A DNA stretch of 9,437 nt. Origin: Bacillota bacterium. GTDB lineage: Bacteria; Bacillota; Bacilli; Bacillales_B; DSM-18226. A program made the position numbers and the translations under genes. Location of the stretch: the NCBI GenBank assembly GCA_030705665.1, contig JAUZQA010000118.1, forward strand, positions 1 to 9,437, given 5' to 3'. The notes beneath the pieces were generated by a model that was not told where the DNA came from, did not search any database, and saw nothing but the letters and a program-made list of their open reading frames with translations. Of the stretch, positions 5,462 through 9,437 are shown in pieces. Each line of letters begins with the position of its first letter. Position 1 is the first letter of the stretch.

Positions 5462-6064
5462 ATGAATAAATCATCCTCAAATGAGGTAAAAAGGGGTCAA
5501 GCTATTTCCTTTCGGGTTCCTTCGGATACACCGGAGCATTTAGTCAAGCAGCTCCAGAAGCTTAAGGAAACGGAAAGAAGAAATTTTTCAAGTAAAATAG
5601 CCGAGTTCGTTTTGCAGGGGCTTAGTCATTCCCATGATCGGGAGCGGGAGACGATTACGATTCCGCTCCCGCATAAACTGACCAAAGCCCAGCGTGACTG
5701 GCTCAAGCATGAGCATTCTGAAGCCTTATTGGGAAGCATCATTTATCAATTGATTTCCGACCCGATTCGTTCATCATCGATCCTTGCAACCTTAAATAGT
5801 CATTCGATCGATATTGATGAAGCATTGTACCTTCAGGAGACCGCTGCAAGTCGTGAATTGGAAAATGAGGAATCACCGAAACTGGAGGAACGTTTTCAGT
5901 TTGACGATTTAAATGGCGATGATGATCTGAACAGCCTAGATTGGGAGCAAGTAGTTCAATCGGAAAGAAAGACAGCAGAAGCAGAAGCGGGAAAGGAAGA
6001 GAAGAACGGCGAAGATGAGGTAGAGGACCTTCTGGGAGGGTTCTTGGCCAGTATGAACAAATAA
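5462..6064 (+). CDS. ParR-like centromere-binding adaptor protein
   Basis: The product has 200 residues. Residues 13-54 fit a ribbon-helix-helix pattern: strand QAISFRVPSD, a helix at about 24-37, and a second helix FSSKIAEFVLQGL (42-54). Residues 63-101 repeat the same order: strand ETITIPLP, helix TKAQRDWLKHEH, helix EALLGSIIYQLIS. This suggests two such units in one chain. A strongly acidic, low-complexity linker (about 133-186) follows, ending in a short hydrophobic motif VEDLLGGFLASMNK (187-200). In ParR proteins the N-terminal domain binds the centromere and a short C-terminal helix binds ParM filaments, so this layout fits. The assignment rests on architecture and on co-transcription with parM; sequence similarity to a named family was not recognised. 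AAGGTGATG (5451-5459) is the ribosome site. Confidence 0.75.
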   Translation: MNKSSSNEVKRGQAISFRVPSDTPEHLVKQLQKLKETERRNFSSKIAEFVLQGLSHSHDRERETITIPLPHKLTKAQRDWLKHEHSEALLGSIIYQLISDPIRSSSILATLNSHSIDIDEALYLQETAASRELENEESPKLEERFQFDDLNGDDDLNSLDWEQVVQSERKTAEAEAGKEEKNGEDEVEDLLGGFLASMNK

Positions 6065-6098
6065 AGAAACCTCCGCCTTTTTGGTGGAGGTTTCTTTA
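6062..6098. terminator. bidirectional terminator between the par operon and the exported-protein gene
   Basis: A 16-bp stem (6062-6077 with 6083-6098, one G-U pair) closes a TTTTT loop. Its base begins in the adaptor's stop codon. The outer part of each arm is A/T-rich, so either transcript gives a G/C core followed by TTTAT. It serves both convergent genes and marks the right end of the segregation cassette. Confidence 0.88.
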
Positions 6099-6107
6099 TA
6101 GCTAATA

Positions 6108-6608
6108 TTAGTTCCCCATATCCATTGCCGTATGGGCTTTCATGGCTTTTTCCTTCATACCATTTTTAATGCGGTCTGTACGGCCTGCCTTGATGGCATC
6201 ACCATGTTCCTTTGTAATTGTTCCATCCTTTACAGCCTTATCGACGATTTTTGAATCAAAATCAGTCAATTTTTTGTTAAATTCTGTTTCGGTTAATCCT
6301 TTATCCTTCGCCACTTGTACTAGTGTTTTCCCTTTATCCATTTCTTTAATAATGTCAATTGGTAAAACATTAAGCACGTTTGCTGCTTCAGCAACAATAT
6401 TCTGTTGGTTTAAGCGGCTGTCACGAACCACAGCTGCCGTGGTATTTTTATGGCTTGGCGGTGAATACCTGGCCATAGCTTGTTTAGGGTCTACAGCTCC
6501 AGGCTTTTTAGCCAATGCTGAATCTTCTTTGCTATTCCATACTGCTGCCCCGGAGCCAATAACAACAGTGGCTGCGAGTATGGAAGCGATAAGAACCTTC
6601 TTGCCCAT
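6108..6608 (-). CDS. small exported or membrane-anchored protein of unknown function
   Basis: This 166-residue protein has a typical N-terminal export signal: basic MGKK, then a hydrophobic core (5-18). Cleavage could follow SGA/A (about 21-22) or ALA (33); otherwise the segment stays as an anchor. There is no lipobox cysteine. A low-complexity linker (about 34-68) precedes a mostly helical domain (about 70-150). This domain includes a pattern (LPIDIIKEMDKGKTLVQVA, 82-100, then KDGTITKEHGDAIKAG, 127-142) like the GkSLaeiA...G.iT..qA repeats common in secreted Bacillus proteins. The tail AHTAMDMGN (158-166) is rich in Met with one His, which could bind a metal; this is a guess prompted by the multicopper oxidase gene upstream on the same strand. 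AAGGGGGC precedes the ATG. No firm promoter was seen, so read-through from the oxidase gene is possible. Confidence 0.8.
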   Translation of the reverse strand: MGKKVLIASILAATVVIGSGAAVWNSKEDSALAKKPGAVDPKQAMARYSPPSHKNTTAAVVRDSRLNQQNIVAEAANVLNVLPIDIIKEMDKGKTLVQVAKDKGLTETEFNKKLTDFDSKIVDKAVKDGTITKEHGDAIKAGRTDRIKNGMKEKAMKAHTAMDMGN

Positions 6609-6653
6609 TCCTTTGCCCCCTTTTCTATAAAAATTGAATTTGTAAGAGGGACT

Positions 6654-6677
6654 AGACCCGCTCGCTTAAGCGGGTCT
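6654..6677. other. stem-loop between the multicopper oxidase and exported-protein genes
   Basis: AGACCCGCT (6654-6662) and AGCGGGTCT (6669-6677) form a perfect 9-bp stem with a 6-base loop, about 40 bases downstream of the oxidase stop. No T run follows on either strand, so a classical intrinsic terminator is not supported. It may be a weak terminator, an mRNA 3'-end stabiliser or an operator-like dyad. Confidence 0.5.
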
Positions 6678-6716
6678 TAGTGACCGCTCACATGAAGCAT
6701 TTACACATACATCAGA

Positions 6717-9437
6717 CTATGGTGCAATTACTGTTATAACGTTTGACCAAGGGGAGGAAGTGGTCCAATTTAGCGCCTGAACTCTAACATAGTATGTTTG
6801 CCCTTTAGGAATCCCCGTTATCGTAGTGCCCCAGCTTTTACCTGATATTGTTTTTATCGCTAGATTCTGTGTGAATCCTGAATCAGTAGCATACTGAACG
6901 ACATATCCTGTTATTGTTCCAGAAGGATTTGTCCAGGATATTGAGAACGAATCAGTTGTTCTTCCGGTCGTGACCGTTCCAAGCTTTAGTGAAGTTGGAG
7001 CTGCTGGTGCTGTTGGTAATGGTGTCGTTACTTTAGCTGTATTTGAATATCCGGATGATGAAGTTCCATTCACTGCTTTTACACGGTAGGTGTAGGTGTT
7101 TCCTGGAAGAACTGTCGAATCTGTGTACCGTACGGTGCTTCCTATTCCTGTTGCAGGAGCAATATTGCCATTGACTACCGTGAAGGCACCGCCGTTAAGT
7201 GACCGTTCAAGCACAAATCCTGTTTCACCTGATGAATTATCCTTCCAGTACAGGCTGACACCTGTTCCATTAAACCTTGCAGAAAGGCTAGATGGAGCCG
7301 CAAGCGTTGGTGTACTGTTTACGACATTAACGGTTGCTGTATTTGAATAAGGAGATGAAACAGCTCCGTTAATTGCCTTAACTTGGTATGTGTAGGTTCC
7401 ATTTGTCAGATTTGGATCTGCGTAATTGACCGTTCCCGCAGCTAAACTTGCAATTTGCGTAAAGGTACCGCCGTTGGTTGACCGCTCGACAACATAACCT
7501 GTTTCGTTTGTTGCATTGTCCGTCCAGCTTAAGTTTGCTGTTGTGCCAGATAAGGTTGCTGTTAAATTGGTCGGTGCAGCAATGGTTACTGCAGGAGCCT
7601 GTATTAAGAGAACATTTGACTGTGTTCCGCCATTGTACATCGACTGCGGATCAGTCGGATTTGCTTGTGTAGCTGCGTTAAAGGCATCAATACGATAGGC
7701 ATATGCAGTATTTGGATCTGCTGTTGTATCCGTGTAGCTAGTATTGTTAGCTAATACTGCAGCAACTTTGGTAAATGCCCCGATTTTCCCATTTGTTAAA
7801 GATGCACGCATCACATTGTAACCTACCTCATTGGATTTATTTCCAAAGGTAGCAATATTGTTATAATCAATTGGAGTAGGGTCGGTCCAAGTTAGATTGA
7901 CACCGGTTCCTCTCGATCCAGATAAAACGGATGCTGCAGGTTTAAGAGTACCAAATTGGAAGTTATAGGAACGCATCATGTCATTTTCTTCATGACCTAA
8001 TAGATGACAGTGCCATACATATTCCCAGCCGTAATTCGTCATTTGGTTTGAAACAGGAGTAGCTGGTGCATTTCCTGTTGTTGGGTCAATGTTCGCAAAC
8101 TGCCCGGTTGAACCGATTGGCATTGTCGGGTCTAATGGTCGAATACTGTCAGGAATTCCAAATGGCAATTTAGGTGCTACCGGCCTGAGGGCGACAATAC
8201 AATCCTCAAGTGGATTCATCCGTACTGTATCCTTCCAGCCGCGTTCATTATCATCAGGCATCCGAATTGAACCATCCCAGCCGACGCGGTTGATAAGCTG
8301 AACATCAAATAGATGGAAATGGATCGCGTGCGTGTCAACCCCATTATGGGTGATTTTCCATAGCTGCGTTCCATCACCAGTTTGGCCAATTGGGGCTATT
8401 GAGTCCGTCATGTTTTCCGTGGTAGGATCAACATATCCCAACATAATCGTTGTTTGGTTCTGGAAGTTTGTATTCGGCAATTCTGTTCCCAGGGTGGCGT
8501 TCATCCGCCCGTAGGTTTGTTCAAATTCTTCGGCGATCGCTTTTGGTGTTAAATTCATCGTAACGTTAGTCGAAGTTCCTGGAACATTAAAGGTTGATGA
8601 ATTGTCTTGAATATTTACCCATTTTCCGTTTGGATCATTTCTAGGATCCGTTGAATCACTGTATACATTATTATTGTATATAAGCGGATTCTGGCCTTTC
8701 TTAAAGGCATTTGGAATTTCGGCATTTAGTTTATCCAATGTTTGTTGTGTTGTATCTGTTGTTGTCGAAGTTGCTGGAGCAACCTTAATCATCATCATTG
8801 TGCGTGTATTTGGACCATATCCGGCTTGAGTCGTTGGTGCTCCGCCTGAATTGTTGCCAGTTGCTGATTGGTCCGGGTCGTCAGTGTAATAATCGTAACG
8901 TGGGTCAAAAGCTGGAACTGGAGCAGGAGCATCATTATAAAGAATGAGTGTCTGACCGGCATACTTACTAAAGTCAACGACAACATCTGCCCTTTCAGCA
9001 GGTCCCAATAACAAGTTCTTACTCGAAACGTTTAATACGGTAATGCTTCTGCGGCCATATTCGTAATCGATCGGTTGGTTCGGCAATACTGCTGGATTTG
9101 GTAAAAAGCCGCTGTCATTACCGATTTGAATCATGGATGGTCCAGTTGCAGCAGGATCCGGTACGCCGCCATCGCGTCCGTCAGTCGGCCAAACTCGTTT
9201 ATCACCTGCAGGACCAGTCGAGGTTCCAGGGAATCCCGGCGTTTTAACTGCAGGAACCATATTGACTTCACCAACATTGCCATCCTTTAAAGTACCATCG
9301 GCATTCCACATATCAGTTCCTTGGTCTTTAGCTTTATAAAGCTGCAGGTTCCACATCCTGTCATTGGAGGCATTCAAAACATTGAAGCGATAGGCTTTAG
9401 GATCGACATTCAACACTGGATAAGCCGTTCCGTTAAC
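6717..9437 (-). CDS. multicopper oxidase (CotA-like) with four fibronectin type III domains, 5'-partial
   Basis: The visible 906 codons run in frame off the right edge; residues are numbered from the first visible codon. The first residues, VNGTAYPVLNVDPKAYRF, match the interior of CotA-type oxidases, so the N-terminal domain with the first copper motifs lies outside. The last cupredoxin domain carries HAIHFH (370-375; type 1, 2 and 3 copper ligands) and HCHLLGHEENDM (476-487; the type 1 Cys at 477, His at 482 and axial Met at 487). The trinuclear site therefore looks intact on this side. Insertions rich in Pro, Asn and Gly enlarge the core. Four fibronectin type III domains follow (about 498-615, 619-706, 710-805 and 810-904). 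The chain ends VIAP with no sortase signal or membrane helix. Such enzymes oxidise phenols, bilirubin or metal ions with O2; the substrate here is unknown. The location is probably secreted or spore surface. Confidence 0.9.
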   Translation of the reverse strand, partial: VNGTAYPVLNVDPKAYRFNVLNASNDRMWNLQLYKAKDQGTDMWNADGTLKDGNVGEVNMVPAVKTPGFPGTSTGPAGDKRVWPTDGRDGGVPDPAATGPSMIQIGNDSGFLPNPAVLPNQPIDYEYGRRSITVLNVSSKNLLLGPAERADVVVDFSKYAGQTLILYNDAPAPVPAFDPRYDYYTDDPDQSATGNNSGGAPTTQAGYGPNTRTMMMIKVAPATSTTTDTTQQTLDKLNAEIPNAFKKGQNPLIYNNNVYSDSTDPRNDPNGKWVNIQDNSSTFNVPGTSTNVTMNLTPKAIAEEFEQTYGRMNATLGTELPNTNFQNQTTIMLGYVDPTTENMTDSIAPIGQTGDGTQLWKITHNGVDTHAIHFHLFDVQLINRVGWDGSIRMPDDNERGWKDTVRMNPLEDCIVALRPVAPKLPFGIPDSIRPLDPTMPIGSTGQFANIDPTTGNAPATPVSNQMTNYGWEYVWHCHLLGHEENDMMRSYNFQFGTLKPAASVLSGSRGTGVNLTWTDPTPIDYNNIATFGNKSNEVGYNVMRASLTNGKIGAFTKVAAVLANNTSYTDTTADPNTAYAYRIDAFNAATQANPTDPQSMYNGGTQSNVLLIQAPAVTIAAPTNLTATLSGTTANLSWTDNATNETGYVVERSTNGGTFTQIASLAAGTVNYADPNLTNGTYTYQVKAINGAVSSPYSNTATVNVVNSTPTLAAPSSLSARFNGTGVSLYWKDNSSGETGFVLERSLNGGAFTVVNGNIAPATGIGSTVRYTDSTVLPGNTYTYRVKAVNGTSSSGYSNTAKVTTPLPTAPAAPTSLKLGTVTTGRTTDSFSISWTNPSGTITGYVVQYATDSGFTQNLAIKTISGKSWGTTITGIPKGQTYYVRVQALNWTTSSPWSNVITVIAP

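Noticed and set aside
6654..6677. Classical intrinsic terminator after the multicopper oxidase gene
   Set aside because: The stem is perfect, but no T run follows on either strand. It was therefore listed only as a stem-loop.
9414..9416. GTG at 9416 as the start of the multicopper oxidase
   Set aside because: The frame stays open to the window edge, and the residues before it (VNGTAYP) match the interior of CotA-type oxidases, so the gene is cut by the window.

Overview
The window looks like chromosomal DNA from a low-GC, Gram-positive, Bacillus-type bacterium. The signs are strong AGGAGG-type ribosome sites, U-tailed intrinsic terminators, sigma-A-like promoters, a ZTP riboswitch ahead of serA, and protein families typical of Bacillaceae. 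No replication initiator, integrase, transposase, tRNA or rRNA was seen. The genus cannot be fixed from sequence alone.

Layout, left to right. Positions 1-686 hold a short possible leader ORF and a five-helix membrane protein resembling the CcdC/DUF1453 type. Positions 833-2327 are one well-defined unit: promoter, ZTP (pfl) riboswitch, abutting intrinsic terminator, a second leader stem-loop, serA (D-3-phosphoglycerate dehydrogenase with a C-terminal ACT domain), and terminator. ZTP signals a shortage of 10-formyl-tetrahydrofolate. Serine is the main one-carbon donor, so the switch would raise serine synthesis when folate one-carbon units run low. A convergent M20-family amidohydrolase (2374-3531, minus strand) has its own promoter and terminator.

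Positions 3676-6098 are the most striking part: a self-contained type II (actin-based) DNA segregation cassette, enclosed by terminators. It has a large array of GTNNAC hexamers (23 exact copies and 5 near copies) upstream of a ParM/Alp-family actin-like ATPase gene. A small gene with the layout of a ParR adaptor follows 13 bp later. The array consists of two homologous arms of about 110 bp with almost the same irregular spacing, plus a truncated third arm. Sites recur at about one helical turn, so they should lie on one face of the DNA. The likely mechanism is that the ParR-like protein coats the array and the actin-like filament grows from the complex. The neighbours are housekeeping genes, so the cassette seems to sit in a chromosome. 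It could be a plasmid relic or a working chromosomal locus.

Positions 6108-9437 (minus strand) hold a small exported protein with a His/Met-containing tail. Upstream of it is the 3' part of a large multicopper oxidase whose CotA-like copper sites are followed by four fibronectin type III domains. The beginning of the oxidase lies beyond the right edge.
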